Shown here piece by piece: positions 1-10,414 of a stretch of 60,488 nt of DNA. The notes beneath the pieces are model-generated. The model did not search any database and had not been told where the DNA came from. It saw only the letters and a list, made by a program, of their open reading frames with translations. The DNA is from Mycolicibacter acidiphilus (GTDB lineage: Bacteria > Actinomycetota > Actinomycetes > Mycobacteriales > Mycobacteriaceae): NCBI RefSeq assembly GCF_018455725.1, contig NZ_JAHCLR010000040.1, forward strand, positions 1 to 60,488. The letters are read 5' to 3'. A program made the translations under genes and the position numbers. Within the stretch, counting starts at the first letter, position 1; every line of letters begins with the position of its first letter.

Positions 1-1191
1 GGTGCCACCCGCGCCGCCGGCGCTGTGCGCGCCCTCGGCCGCGCCGCCGGCCCCGCCGATCCCGCCGTTGCCCGCGGTGCCGCCGAACAGTGACACGGTC
101 GATCCGCCGTCGCCGCCGGCGCCACCGGCGCCACCGACACTGCTCACGCCGTCCGCGGCGCCGCCTTCGCCGCCGGCCCCGCCGGTGCCGCCGTCGATAC
201 CGCCGAACCGGGCGACGCTCACCCCGCCGGTGCCGCCGTCTCCGCCGGCGCCGGCGGTCAGACCGGCTCCACCGTCCCCGCCCGCGCCGCCGTTGCCGCC
301 GACGCTGAACAGGTCACCGCTCTTGGCCAGGCTCGTTGAGGTCGACCCGGTACCGGCCGGGATGTGCGCACCACCGCCGGCGCCGCCGTTGCCGCCCGCA
401 CCGGCCGTGCCCGAGGCGTCGGCGCCGCCCGCCCCGCCGTTCCCGCCGTCGCCCGCGATGCCGAACACCTGCCCGGCCTGGCCGCCGGCACCGCCGTCAC
501 CGCCGTTGCCGGCGGCCAGGCCGTCGCCACCGTTCCCGCCGTCGCCGCCGACGCCGATCGAGGTCCCGCCGTTGCCGCCGAGACCGCCGGCCGCACCGGC
601 GCCGCCGTCGCCGCCGGCCCCGCCGTTGCCGAACAGGCCGGCGTCGCCGCCGTTGCCACCGGCCACCCCGGCGGCATCCGTGCTGTAGCCGTTGCCGCCG
701 TCACCGAAGAGCAGGCCGCCGTCGCCACCATTGACGTCGGTTGCGGTGCCGTCCGCGCCGTTGCAGATCAGCCCGCACACGTCGCCGGTGGCGAACATCG
801 GGTTGATCGCCTTGTCGAACTCGGCGCCGAACGAACTGGTCATCCAGTCCTGCATGTCGGTGTGCAGTTGCATGTAGAGCATTCCCGCACCGAAGTCGAC
901 CAGGGCGGAGCCCGGGTCCGCCCCGGCCGATCCGGCGGTCAGCGCGGTGTCCAGGCCGCCGGTCGGGTCGGCCAGGTTCAGCGCGGCCGGGTCGAACGCG
1001 GCGCTGCCGGCGTCGGCGACCTGACCGGGGTCCAGCCACAGGCTCGGGTCGAACAGGTCGTCCAGCCCGAATTCGGCATTGGCCGAAGGCATTCCGAGCC
1101 CGAAGGTCAGGGCCGCGCCGGCCGCGGTGCCCAGTGTCAGTGCGCGACGGCGCTTCTCACGGGATCGTGCGGCTTTGCGGTGAGCTGACAT
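1..1191 (-). CDS. Secreted non-PE PGRS-type glycine-rich protein (3' end outside window)
   Basis: The frame is open from an ATG at 1191 to the window edge, so the C-terminus is missing. Residues 1-39 form a signal peptide: basic n-region (HRKAARSREKRRR), hydrophobic core and an ANA/E cleavage site. About 110 residues follow that are not glycine-rich, starting [15 protein letters not shown] and ending in a two-cysteine motif, CGLICNGADGTATDVNGGDGG. After that come typical PGRS repeats (GGx[12 protein letters not shown]). There is no PE domain. The same N-terminal module occurs in the proteins at 1299-3740 and 14292-17111, so this is one arm of a tandem duplication. Cell-surface location is inferred from the signal peptide; the function is unknown. 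Extreme G/C bias in third codon positions produces long proline- and arginine-rich open frames on the other strand, which are not genes. Confidence 0.85.
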   Translation of the reverse strand, partial: MSAHRKAARSREKRRRALTLGTAAGAALTFGLGMPSANAEFGLDDLFDPSLWLDPGQVADAGSAAFDPAALNLADPTGGLDTALTAGSAGADPGSALVDFGAGMLYMQLHTDMQDWMTSSFGAEFDKAINPMFATGDVCGLICNGADGTATDVNGGDGGLLFGDGGNGYSTDAAGVAGGNGGDAGLFGNGGAGGDGGAGAAGGLGGNGGTSIGVGGDGGNGGDGLAAGNGGDGGAGGQAGQVFGIAGDGGNGGAGGADASGTAGAGGNGGAGGGAHIPAGTGSTSTSLAKSGDLFSVGGNGGAGGDGGAGLTAGAGGDGGTGGVSVARFGGIDGGTGGAGGEGGAADGVSSVGGAGGAGGDGGSTVSLFGGTAGNGGIGGAGGAAEGAHSAGGAGGT

Positions 1192-1219
1192 GTGTGCACC
1201 TTTCGACGGTGAAATCGCC

Positions 1220-1250
1220 ACGGCCGCCTCGCGATCTGCGAAGCGGCCGT
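1220..1250 (-). terminator. Hairpin between the two tandem PGRS genes
   Basis: ACGGCCGC at 1220-1227 pairs perfectly with GCGGCCGT at 1243-1250. An inner TCGC/GCGA stem closes a GATCT loop. It lies just downstream of the stop codon of the 1299-3740 gene and upstream of the 1191 start. It has no T-tract, as is usual for mycobacterial terminators. It could also act as a processing or attenuation site within a two-gene transcript. Confidence 0.5.
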
Positions 1251-1298
1251 AGTCGGGCCGAAAATATCGTAAAACGATCTACCGGCTTTCCAGCTGGA

Positions 1299-3740
<2,442 letters not shown>

Positions 3741-3855
3741 AGGGGCTCCTAACGGAAAGTGACAATCCGGCTTGTTCAAAGGTTGAGCTTAGGTGCCGCT
3801 CACTTGCCGTTCACTGGACCATTTCTGAAAAATCGCTGGTCGAGATTGTGAAAAG

Positions 3856-4122
3856 TCAGAGCGCCGACGGGCCCGTGAGCAGGTCCAGGAGCTGGTACTT
3901 CACGACCTTGCCGGACTGGGTACGCGGCAGCGCGTCGACGAACTCCAGTCGCAGCGGGATCTTGAACGCCGCCAGCTTGTCGCGGGCGTACTCGCGCAGC
4001 TCATCCAGGGTCAGCGTCGCGCCGGGGCGCAGCACCACCACCGCCGTGACGGCCTCGCCCCAGCGCGGGTGCGGGGTGCCCAGCACCGCGACCTCGGCGA
4101 TCGCCGGATGCCCGTACAGCAC
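3856..4122 (-). pseudogene. C-terminal remnant of an acyl-CoA synthetase / AMP-binding enzyme
   Basis: The remaining 88 codons encode only the C-terminal subdomain of an adenylate-forming enzyme. It includes LYGHPAIAEVAVLGTPHPRWGE, the FKIPLRLEFVDALPRTQSGK stretch and the GKVVK lysine loop used in adenylation. A full-length enzyme of this family has roughly 500 residues, so about 400 N-terminal residues with the AMP-binding and ATP-binding motifs are absent. The apparent GTG at 4122 is simply the first possible codon after a rearrangement junction. Immediately upstream the sequence switches to a different gene start (see 4123-4186). It is very unlikely to be functional. Confidence 0.8.
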
Positions 4123-4186
4123 GTCCGTAGCGGCAGCGCGCCTGAAAGATGTGCAACTCGTCGCCGACGACGCGGTAGCTGCTCAC
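4123..4186 (-). pseudogene. N-terminal fragment resembling a NorQ/CbbQ-type MoxR AAA ATPase
   Basis: From a GTG at 4186 the frame reads SSYRVVGDELHIFQAR. This resembles the conserved opening of NorQ/CbbQ-family AAA+ ATPases (of the form YYRPVGDEVxxFxAAY, just before their Walker A motif). After about 16 codons the similarity stops and the DNA becomes the tail of an acyl-CoA synthetase in another frame. The shifted frame runs on to a stop at 4001. The GTG overlaps the TGA of the 34-codon ORF at 4183-4287, suggesting the former operon was translationally coupled. The family assignment rests on a short match and is tentative. Confidence 0.45.
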
Positions 4187-4287
4187 TCGACGAGTTCGCC
4201 GCGGATTCCCTGCCCGGCGTCCAGGGTGTCGCCGGACACCAGCACGGCGCGATCCGCCCTGTAGGAGTTGCGAGTGTCGGCGGTCAC
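4183..4287 (-). CDS. 34-residue small ORF at the head of a broken operon
   Basis: GTG start at 4287, stop TGA at 4183-4185 overlapping the GTG of the NorQ-like fragment. The peptide opens MTADTRNSYRADRAVLVSGD and ends GIRGELVE. I do not recognise it. The stop/start overlap with a recognisable downstream gene start argues that it was translated before the rearrangement. No clear Shine-Dalgarno sequence is seen. It may be non-functional now that its partner is truncated. Confidence 0.35.
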   Translation of the reverse strand: MTADTRNSYRADRAVLVSGDTLDAGQGIRGELVE

Positions 4288-4606
4288 ACCGAACCGAATG
4301 TCCCCGCTTTATGTCGCAGCGTGATTTTTTGTGTGACTGCGCACAAATGGCGGAGAGAAACTGTGAAATGCAGCCGTCTGCACGGTGATAACTGAAAGAC
4401 GGCGAAGTGACGCGCGTCTCAAAATCATCGCTGACCAGGTGAAACATCGGATACGAGTGAGTTTTTCGCACCCGGTTCGAAGAGTTCGGTTTCCCCGGGC
4501 CAATCCGTGAAGTTCACCTTCCGTGTGGCCGGATGTCATTTCCTGCGGTTACGTTCGTCGCCGCCGGGTGGTGGTCATCCGGCGGTTATCGAGGAGAGGT
4601 TCGACG
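4288..4606. other. Intergenic region with a possible CRP-type site
   Basis: This 319-base gap separates divergent units and is richer in A/T than the surrounding genes. It contains TGTG-N8-CACA at 4330-4345, the symmetrical core of a mycobacterial CRP/Cmr-like site. The outer bases deviate from the consensus, so this is only a possibility. On the plus strand GAGGAGAGG at 4591-4599 is the ribosome-binding site of the next gene. No further gene was found. Confidence 0.4.
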
Positions 4607-5464
4607 ATGGGCGATCGCCGGCGTGGCGGCTTGGGCAGTGCAGCGGTACGACACCGGGTGGCCGGCGTCTGCTGCGCGGCCGGGGCGCTGCTGGGGGTCG
4701 CGGCGGGCTCACCGGCCCACGCCGACATCGACGACCTGATCGACACGGTCCTCAACGCGGCGACGGCCGGCGTCGACCACGCCGGTGGGGCGCTGGCCGG
4801 GTTCTCCCCGGACGCCTTCGTGCCGGGCGACTTCGACCCGGCCGCGTTCATCCCGGGGGACATCGCGGCTCCGGAGGACCTCGCGACGGCACTGGCCGGT
4901 GCGGCGGAGCCCGGCGCGTTCACCGACCCGCTCAGCCAACTCGACCAGGCGTTCAGCGGCGGCGACGCGCAACTCAGCGCCGCCATGCACCAGTTGGACG
5001 AATCCTGGATCAACGCCGACCCGACCGGTGCCGCCGACAACCCGGCCGAGTCGCACGGCGAGAGCTTCCTCTACGGCGGCAGTGATGACCACGGGGACGG
5101 CGACACCAGCGCTTCGGCGGCCTCCGTCGACGGGACCGGCCACAGCGCCGACAGTCCGAGCGCCGACGGCCACAGCACCGACGCCCAGGCTCACGACGGC
5201 CAGACCAGCGACCAGACCAGCGGTCAGACCAGCGACCAGAACGGCAACCACAACGACGGCAACAGCAGCGGCAGCAGCAGCAACTCAAGCATGCCGAAGC
5301 TCAGCGCCCCCAGCATCCCCAAGGGCGGCAGCGGCGGAAGCGGTGGTGGCGGCAACGGTGGTGGCGGCAACGGCGGCGGCGGGAACAACAGCGGTCCGAA
5401 GAACAACCGCAGCGCGGCGCGGGTTCCGGGCAGCACCCTGCCGGGCGACCCGTACGGACCGTGA
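4607..5464 (+). CDS. Secreted Ser/Gly/Asn-rich protein of unknown function
   Basis: 285 residues, starting at ATG 4607 because GAGGAGAGG lies 7 bases upstream; in-frame ATGs further upstream lack a ribosome-binding site. A signal peptide ends at AHA/D (about residue 39). The first half of the mature protein is acidic and helical (DIDDLIDTVLNAATAGVDHAGG, a GDFDPAAFIPGDIA repeat-like part). From about residue 145 it becomes low complexity: Asp/His/Ser-rich, then DGQTSDQTSGQTSDQN, then a [15 protein letters not shown] tract. The C-terminus has several basic residues (KNNRSAARVPGS). The disordered tail suggests a surface-exposed or wall-associated protein. I recognise no domain. Confidence 0.8.
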   Translation: MGDRRRGGLGSAAVRHRVAGVCCAAGALLGVAAGSPAHADIDDLIDTVLNAATAGVDHAGGALAGFSPDAFVPGDFDPAAFIPGDIAAPEDLATALAGAAEPGAFTDPLSQLDQAFSGGDAQLSAAMHQLDESWINADPTGAADNPAESHGESFLYGGSDDHGDGDTSASAASVDGTGHSADSPSADGHSTDAQAHDGQTSDQTSGQTSDQNGNHNDGNSSGSSSNSSMPKLSAPSIPKGGSGGSGGGGNGGGGNGGGGNNSGPKNNRSAARVPGSTLPGDPYGP

Positions 5465-5497
5465 CCGGCGGTGGGCCCGGCGTGACAGGCTGGGCTG

Positions 5498-6625
5498 ATG
5501 CCGAGGTCGATCTGCGACATCCTGCCGTCCGCCGCCGCCCTGCTGGGGGTGCCCGGCGCCGAGGATGTCCTCGGGCTGGCTGACCGGGTCGGCGACGTCA
5601 ACCGGGTGGTGCTGGTGCTGGTCGACGGGCTGGGCTATCACCTGCTGCCGCAGCTGGTCGAGGACGCCTCGCTGCTGGCGTCGGTGCTGGCCGGCCGGCA
5701 GACAGAACGAGCCGGGCGGCTGACGGAACTGGCCTGCACATTCCCGTCGACCACACCGACCTCGCTGACCTCGCTGGGAACCGGGGTGCCGCCCGGTCAG
5801 CACGGGATCCTCGGCTTCACCGTCAACGTCCCGGGCACCGAGCGGGTGCTCAACCACATCTTCTGGCGGGACGACCCGGCGCCGGCGGACTGGCAGCCGG
5901 TGCCGACCTGGTTCGAGCGGCTGCGCGACGCCGGTATCGACGCACGGGCGGTGCTGCCGGACCTGTTCATCGGCAGCGGGCTGACCGAATCCGCCTACCG
6001 GGGGGCGCAGTTCATCCCGACGGCGAAGGGTGAGCGCTACGCGCAGCGAGTGAGTGCGGAGCTGGCCGCCGGCCCCGGCCTGGTCTACGGCTACACCGCC
6101 GCACTGGACCATGCGGCGCACCTCTCCGGCATCGGCTCGTCGCACTGGCACACCGCCGCCGCCCGCGTCGATGCGCTGCTGCGCCACCTGGTGGCGACCC
6201 TGCCCGGCGACGCCGCCCTGCTGGTCACCGCCGACCACGGCGGCCTCAACGTGCCGCCGCAGGCGCGCATCGACCTCGACGCCGACCCGCGGCTGGCCGC
6301 CGGGGTGCGGGTGGTCGCCGGTGAACCGCGGGTGCGCTACCTGCACACCGAACCGGGTGCCGCGCCGGACGTGCAGGCCGCCTGGTCGGGGCTACTGGAA
6401 GGCCGGGCACAGGTGCACAGCCGCGACGAGGCGGTGGCAGCCGGGCTGTTCGGGCCGGTGCGCGACGAGCATCTGGCCCGCATCGGCGACGTCGTCGTCG
6501 TCTGTACCGGTGACACCGCGGTGCTGGCCAGCGCACACGAGCCGAAGGAGGTGGCCGGCCTCGTAGGTTTTCATGGCGGGCTCACCCCGGCCGAGACGGC
6601 GATCCCGCTGATCACCTTCCGTTGA
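5498..6625 (+). CDS. Alkaline phosphatase-superfamily phosphodiesterase / nucleotide pyrophosphatase
   Basis: 375 residues. The N-terminus has the metal-binding VLVDGLG motif (about residues 41-47). The nucleophile region TFPSTTPTSLTSLGTG (about 85-100) matches nucleotide pyrophosphatase/phosphodiesterase enzymes that use Thr as the nucleophile. DHAAHLSG (about 203) and TADHGG (about 243) supply the remaining metal ligands. No signal peptide is visible, so it is probably cytoplasmic or peripheral. It starts 33 bases after the secreted protein gene and may be co-transcribed with it. The substrate cannot be deduced. The stop codon lies inside the palindrome at 6620-6682. Confidence 0.85.
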   Translation: MPRSICDILPSAAALLGVPGAEDVLGLADRVGDVNRVVLVLVDGLGYHLLPQLVEDASLLASVLAGRQTERAGRLTELACTFPSTTPTSLTSLGTGVPPGQHGILGFTVNVPGTERVLNHIFWRDDPAPADWQPVPTWFERLRDAGIDARAVLPDLFIGSGLTESAYRGAQFIPTAKGERYAQRVSAELAAGPGLVYGYTAALDHAAHLSGIGSSHWHTAAARVDALLRHLVATLPGDAALLVTADHGGLNVPPQARIDLDADPRLAAGVRVVAGEPRVRYLHTEPGAAPDVQAAWSGLLEGRAQVHSRDEAVAAGLFGPVRDEHLARIGDVVVVCTGDTAVLASAHEPKEVAGLVGFHGGLTPAETAIPLITFR

Positions 6626-6682
6626 CTCTGCGTCCAGGGCGCGGTGCAGTCGTACTTTTCCGCCGTCAGCGCAGAGTCAACG
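6620..6682. terminator. Palindromic element between convergent genes
   Basis: CGTTGACTCTGCG at 6620-6632 is the exact reverse complement of 6670-6682, with 37 bases between the arms. It sits exactly at the convergent junction of the phosphodiesterase gene and the antiporter gene, and contains the stop codon of the former. A bidirectional terminator role is inferred. The inner segment (GCGGTGCAGTCGTACTTTT) looks like a dispersed intergenic repeat. Confidence 0.6.
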
Positions 6683-6683
6683 C

Positions 6684-8180
6684 CTAATCGGCGTCGCCGT
6701 ACTCGTCGAACCAGTAGGCGAGCTTGCCGCGCCGGCTGACCGCGCGCAGTCGGCGCTCGGCGGCGGTGCGGGTCGTCGTGGTGGTGACGATCAGCAGTTC
6801 GTCGCCGATCGTGATGCGGGTGTCGGGCTGCGGGACGAACGTCTCACCCTTGCGGATGATCAGCGTGATGACGCTCGGATCCGGCAGCCGCAGTTCCAGC
6901 ACCGACACGTTGTGCAGCCGGGAGCCGGGCTGCACCGTCATCGTCAACAGCTCGGCGTCCAGCACGTCCAGCGGCGCCGCCTCCACCTGCAGCTCCCGGG
7001 TGGAATCCCGCGGCACCAGCCGCAGGCTGTGCGCCAACGGCCCCAGGCTGGGCCCCTGCACCACGGTGTACACCACCACCAGGATGAAGACGATGTTGAG
7101 CAGCCGGAAGCTGTACGGCACGCCCTCGACGATCGGGAACGTCGCCAACACGATCGGCACCGCCCCGCGCAGGCCGGCCCAGGACAGGAAGATCTGTTCG
7201 CGCCACGGCACCTTGAACCACACCAGTGAGGCCACCACCGACAGCGGCCGGCTGAGCAGCAACAGCACCGCCCCGATGATCAGCGCCGGCATCAGCTCAC
7301 GCGGCAACTGACTCGGACTGACCAGCAGCCCCAGCAGCACGAACAGGCCGATCTGCGCCAGCCAGCCCAGTCCCTCGGCGAAGGAGCGGATCGCCGCGCG
7401 GTGCGGCAGCCCGGAGTTCGCCAGCACCACCCCGGACAGGTAGGCGGCGATGAACCCGCTGGCATGGGCGGTGCCCGCCGCGGCGAACGCCACCATGGCC
7501 AGCCCGAACGTGGCCAGCGGGTACAGCCCGGATGCCGGCAGCGCGGCCCGGCGCAGCGCGAACGCCCCGGCGAAGCCGACCGCCAGGCCGATCGCGGTGC
7601 CGGCCGCCAACTCGTAGACCACCCCGCCGATCGCGGTGAGCGGGTCGACCACCAGCGGCGTGGTGCTCAGCATCAGCACGACGATCGCGGCGGGGGCGTC
7701 GTTGAAACCGGATTCGGCCTCCAGCAGCCCGGCCACCCGGCGCGGCAGCGGCAGCACCCGCAGGATCGAGAACACCGCGGCGGCGTCGGTGGGGGAGACG
7801 ATCGCGCCGAGCAGGAACGACAGCTGCCAGTTCATCCCGAGCAGCAGGTGGGCGCCGACGGCCACCACCGCCATGCTGACGCCGACGCCGACGGTGGCCA
7901 GCACCCCGGCCGGGGCCAGCAGCCGCCGGATGTCGGAGAACCGCGTCGTCAAACCGCCCTCGACCAGGATCACGGCCAGCGCGGCGGTGCCCAGATCGCT
8001 GGCCAGCTGCACGTCGGAGAAGTCCAGCCCCAGGCCGTCGTTGCCGATCGCCACCCCGACCGCCAGGAACAGCAGCAGGCTCGGCAGGCCGACGCGGTCG
8101 GCCGCCCGGGTGAACATGATGCTGGCGAGCAGCACCACACCGGCGATGAGCAGCGCCACGTAGAGCTGCTGCAACGACAT
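6684..8180 (-). CDS. K+/H+ (or Na+/H+) antiporter, CPA1/NhaP2-type, with C-terminal TrkA-C domain
   Basis: 498 residues. Residues 1-390 are a typical cation/proton antiporter membrane domain with about 12 hydrophobic segments, including LLFLAVGVAIGNDGLG, ILVEGGLTTR, the SPTDAAAVFS motif and LEAESGFNDAPA with the exchange-site acidic residues. Residues about 410-498 form an RCK_C/TrkA-C regulatory domain (VSVLELRLPDPSVITLIIRK, GDELLIV). This domain order matches NhaP2/CvrA-type potassium/proton antiporters. It is divergently transcribed from a TrkA-type NAD-binding protein at 8314, which suggests joint control of potassium homeostasis. Confidence 0.85.
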   Translation of the reverse strand: MSLQQLYVALLIAGVVLLASIMFTRAADRVGLPSLLLFLAVGVAIGNDGLGLDFSDVQLASDLGTAALAVILVEGGLTTRFSDIRRLLAPAGVLATVGVGVSMAVVAVGAHLLLGMNWQLSFLLGAIVSPTDAAAVFSILRVLPLPRRVAGLLEAESGFNDAPAAIVVLMLSTTPLVVDPLTAIGGVVYELAAGTAIGLAVGFAGAFALRRAALPASGLYPLATFGLAMVAFAAAGTAHASGFIAAYLSGVVLANSGLPHRAAIRSFAEGLGWLAQIGLFVLLGLLVSPSQLPRELMPALIIGAVLLLLSRPLSVVASLVWFKVPWREQIFLSWAGLRGAVPIVLATFPIVEGVPYSFRLLNIVFILVVVYTVVQGPSLGPLAHSLRLVPRDSTRELQVEAAPLDVLDAELLTMTVQPGSRLHNVSVLELRLPDPSVITLIIRKGETFVPQPDTRITIGDELLIVTTTTTRTAAERRLRAVSRRGKLAYWFDEYGDAD

Positions 8181-8313
8181 GTCATCCCCGTTCGGGCGGC
8201 GGGCGGGTGAAGCGACCCCGCCCGAGCGGCCAGCGGGGTCGCGTTAGCTGCCAGTAAATCAGTAGCCTCTGTTCCGACGGTGCTACACCCGGGCACAGGT
8301 GAGGAGAGTCGGT

Positions 8314-8988
8314 ATGCGCATCGGGATCGCCGGCGCCGGCGCGGTCGGACGGTCCGTGGCGCGGGAACTGATCGGCGACGGCCACCGGGTGCTGCTGATC
8401 GAGCGCAACCCGGACCACTACGAGCCGCGTTCGGTGCCGGAGGCCGAATGGCTGCTCGCCGACGCCTGCGAGCTGTCCGCCCTGGAGGAATGCGGCATCC
8501 AGCTTTGCGACGTGGTGATCGCCGCGACCGGCGACGACAAGGTGAACCTGGCCATCGCGCTGCTGGCCAAGTCGGAGTTCGAGGTGGACCGGATGGTCGC
8601 CCGGGTCAACAACGCCAACAACGAGTGGCTGTTCACCGAGGGCTGGGGCATCGACGTCGCGGTGTCCACGCCGCGCGCGATGGTCGCCGCCGTCGAGGGC
8701 GCCATCGACGTCGGCCACCCGGTGCAGTTGATGGGGCTGCGCAGCGGGCAGGCCAACCTGACGAAGCTGACGCTGCCCGACGACAATGCGCTGATCGGGC
8801 AGCGGGTGTGCGACCTGACGCTGCCGGAGAACACCGCGCTGGTCGCAGTGCTGCGCGGCGGTGCGGTGCTGCTGCCGCGGTCGGCTGACGCGCTGGCTGC
8901 CGGCGACGAGATGCTGGTCGCCGCGGCGGACGGGATGGCCGACCGGCTGCTGGCGGTGGTGTTCGGCGCCGACGGGGGGTCGCGTTGA
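8314..8988 (+). CDS. TrkA-family potassium uptake regulatory protein (CeoC-like)
   Basis: 224 residues. ATG 8314 is chosen over upstream codons because GAGGAGAG ends 5 bases before it. Residues 1-120 form an RCK_N Rossmann domain (IGIAGAGAVGRSVARELI, LLIERNPDH, VVIAATGDDKVN). An RCK_C domain follows (LPDDNALIGQRVCDL, GDEMLVAA). It closely resembles the mycobacterial TrkA paralogue CeoC, which normally sits beside CeoB; no second TrkA gene is present here. The promoter region is shared with the divergent antiporter gene. The next gene overlaps its stop codon, so an operon is likely. Confidence 0.85.
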   Translation: MRIGIAGAGAVGRSVARELIGDGHRVLLIERNPDHYEPRSVPEAEWLLADACELSALEECGIQLCDVVIAATGDDKVNLAIALLAKSEFEVDRMVARVNNANNEWLFTEGWGIDVAVSTPRAMVAAVEGAIDVGHPVQLMGLRSGQANLTKLTLPDDNALIGQRVCDLTLPENTALVAVLRGGAVLLPRSADALAAGDEMLVAAADGMADRLLAVVFGADGGSR

Positions 8989-9899
8989 GCGCGGTGCCGG
9001 CGCCGCGCGACAACCGGGCCAACCTGGACACCGGCGCCGGCGTCATCGCCACGGTGCTGGCGGCCGCCCGCGCCGCTGCGACCATCCGCGGACTGATGAA
9101 CGATCCGTACGCGGCGCCACTGGTGCATGCGGTGGGGTTGGAGATCTGCAACCGGATCGCCGACGGTCAGATGGACCCGTCCCGGCTCGGCGACGACGGC
9201 GGATTCCCCCGGCTGGCGGAGTTCGCCGCGGCCCGCACCGGGTTCTTCGACGCGTTCTTCGCCGACGCGGCACGTGGCGGCATCCGGCAGGCGGTGATCC
9301 TCGGGTCGGGCCTGGACACCAGCGCCTACCGGCTGTGGTGGCCGACCGGCACCAGCGTCTACGAGGTCGATCAGCCGCGGGTGGTCGATTTCAAGACGGC
9401 CACCATGCGGGCCCTGGGTGCGACGCCGAGCACCGCCCGTCGTGCGGTCGGGATCGATCTGCGCGACGACTGGCCCGCGGCGCTGCAGCGGGTGGGCTTC
9501 GACCGGGCCGCACCCACCGCCTGGGTCATCGAGGGCCTGCTGGTCTGGTACGTGCCGTCGGATGCGCAGAATCGGCTGCTGGACGGGGTCACCGAACTCA
9601 GTGCCCCGGGCAGTCGGTTCGCCGCCTCCTACACCGTGCCGCCGAACCATTCGCAGGCGGTGCACTCCGAGTCGCTGGTGCAGAACTGGCGGCGGCGCGG
9701 CCTGAGCCTGACCGGTGCCGGGCCGTTCTATTCCGGTGAGCACACCGACGTGGTGCGCTACCTGGCCGACAGTGGTTGGGTGACAACCGATTCCGGGATC
9801 GGTGAGTTGTTCGCGGCGGCCCGGCTGCCGTTGCTGTCGCTGCAGGAACTCGACGGTGCGCCGACGTCGATCCGGTACCTGGCGGCGACCCGCCGGTAG
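8985..9899 (+). CDS. Class I SAM-dependent methyltransferase (LCMT/Ppm1-like, mycobacterial COG3315 family)
   Basis: 304 residues, starting with TTG 8985, which overlaps the trkA stop codon (TTGA) and follows a G-rich tract; a GTG at 8994 is the alternative. It shows the family signature: RNDPYAAPLVHAVG-type opening, AARTGFFDAFF, the SAM-binding VILGSGLDTSAYRL (about residues 104-117), YEVDQPRVVDFK, VGIDLRDDW and AWVIEGLLVWYVP. Many mycobacteria encode numerous such paralogues; one other is at 36612-37538. The substrate is unknown. Confidence 0.85.
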   Translation: MSAVPAPRDNRANLDTGAGVIATVLAAARAAATIRGLMNDPYAAPLVHAVGLEICNRIADGQMDPSRLGDDGGFPRLAEFAAARTGFFDAFFADAARGGIRQAVILGSGLDTSAYRLWWPTGTSVYEVDQPRVVDFKTATMRALGATPSTARRAVGIDLRDDWPAALQRVGFDRAAPTAWVIEGLLVWYVPSDAQNRLLDGVTELSAPGSRFAASYTVPPNHSQAVHSESLVQNWRRRGLSLTGAGPFYSGEHTDVVRYLADSGWVTTDSGIGELFAAARLPLLSLQELDGAPTSIRYLAATRR

Positions 9900-10414
9900 G
9901 CGGTGTGGACCCGCCCACCAAAGACGTTCTGTCGCAACACGATCAAGTCGCGGTACGATGAAACGTGAACGCGTGACGCAGATCACCGGCCGACGGTGAC
10001 CTGCGATTTCCGCTTGCTTGCAGCGTGCACACGGCGAACTCCCAGCGGGCGGTCGTAGATTCGGCGCACAGCCGCGAAAATGATCGCGGACTGGTTGATT
10101 CGCCGGAACTGTCGGAGGCTGTCATGGCACGATCGGAGCGCACCGCGGGGTTCGCGGCTGCCCGGTCCATTGCCGTCGCCTCGTCCAACGTCACCTGCAA
10201 AGTGCATCTTGAGCGCAAGCTGCACCGGCCGTGGCGCAAACGCGGATCGTAGTCGCACTTTTACCCGGCCTGGCCTGACCTCGAGTCGGTGGACCGGCCG
10301 GTTTCTGCGAACACCCGAATTGTCCGCGGAGCGTCGAGATGTGCGCCGGATCGCTGCGCGCGGGTTCGACGCCGCGTCTCATGCTTTCCGTCATGCGCTA
10401 AGAGGTTGGTTCCC
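9900..10414. other. Long intergenic region upstream of the PPE gene
   Basis: 515 bases without a convincing gene. A 42-codon ORF at 10124-10252 has GGAGG five bases before its ATG and would encode a very basic peptide ending in LHRPWRKRGS. However, its 3' part resembles a dispersed intergenic sequence (AGTCGCACTTTTACCCG, compare the element at 6620-6682), so translation is doubtful. AGAGG at 10401-10405 is the probable ribosome-binding site of the PPE gene. Confidence 0.4.

Noticed and set aside
4330-4345. CRP-type binding site TGTG-N8-CACA
   Set aside because: The inner bases do not match the TGTGA-N6-TCACA consensus well and the downstream operon is broken; treated as a weak possibility only.
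10124-10252. 42-codon basic ORF with GGAGG before its ATG
   Set aside because: The 3' half resembles dispersed intergenic sequence and the peptide has no recognisable features; kept only as a note in the intergenic entry.
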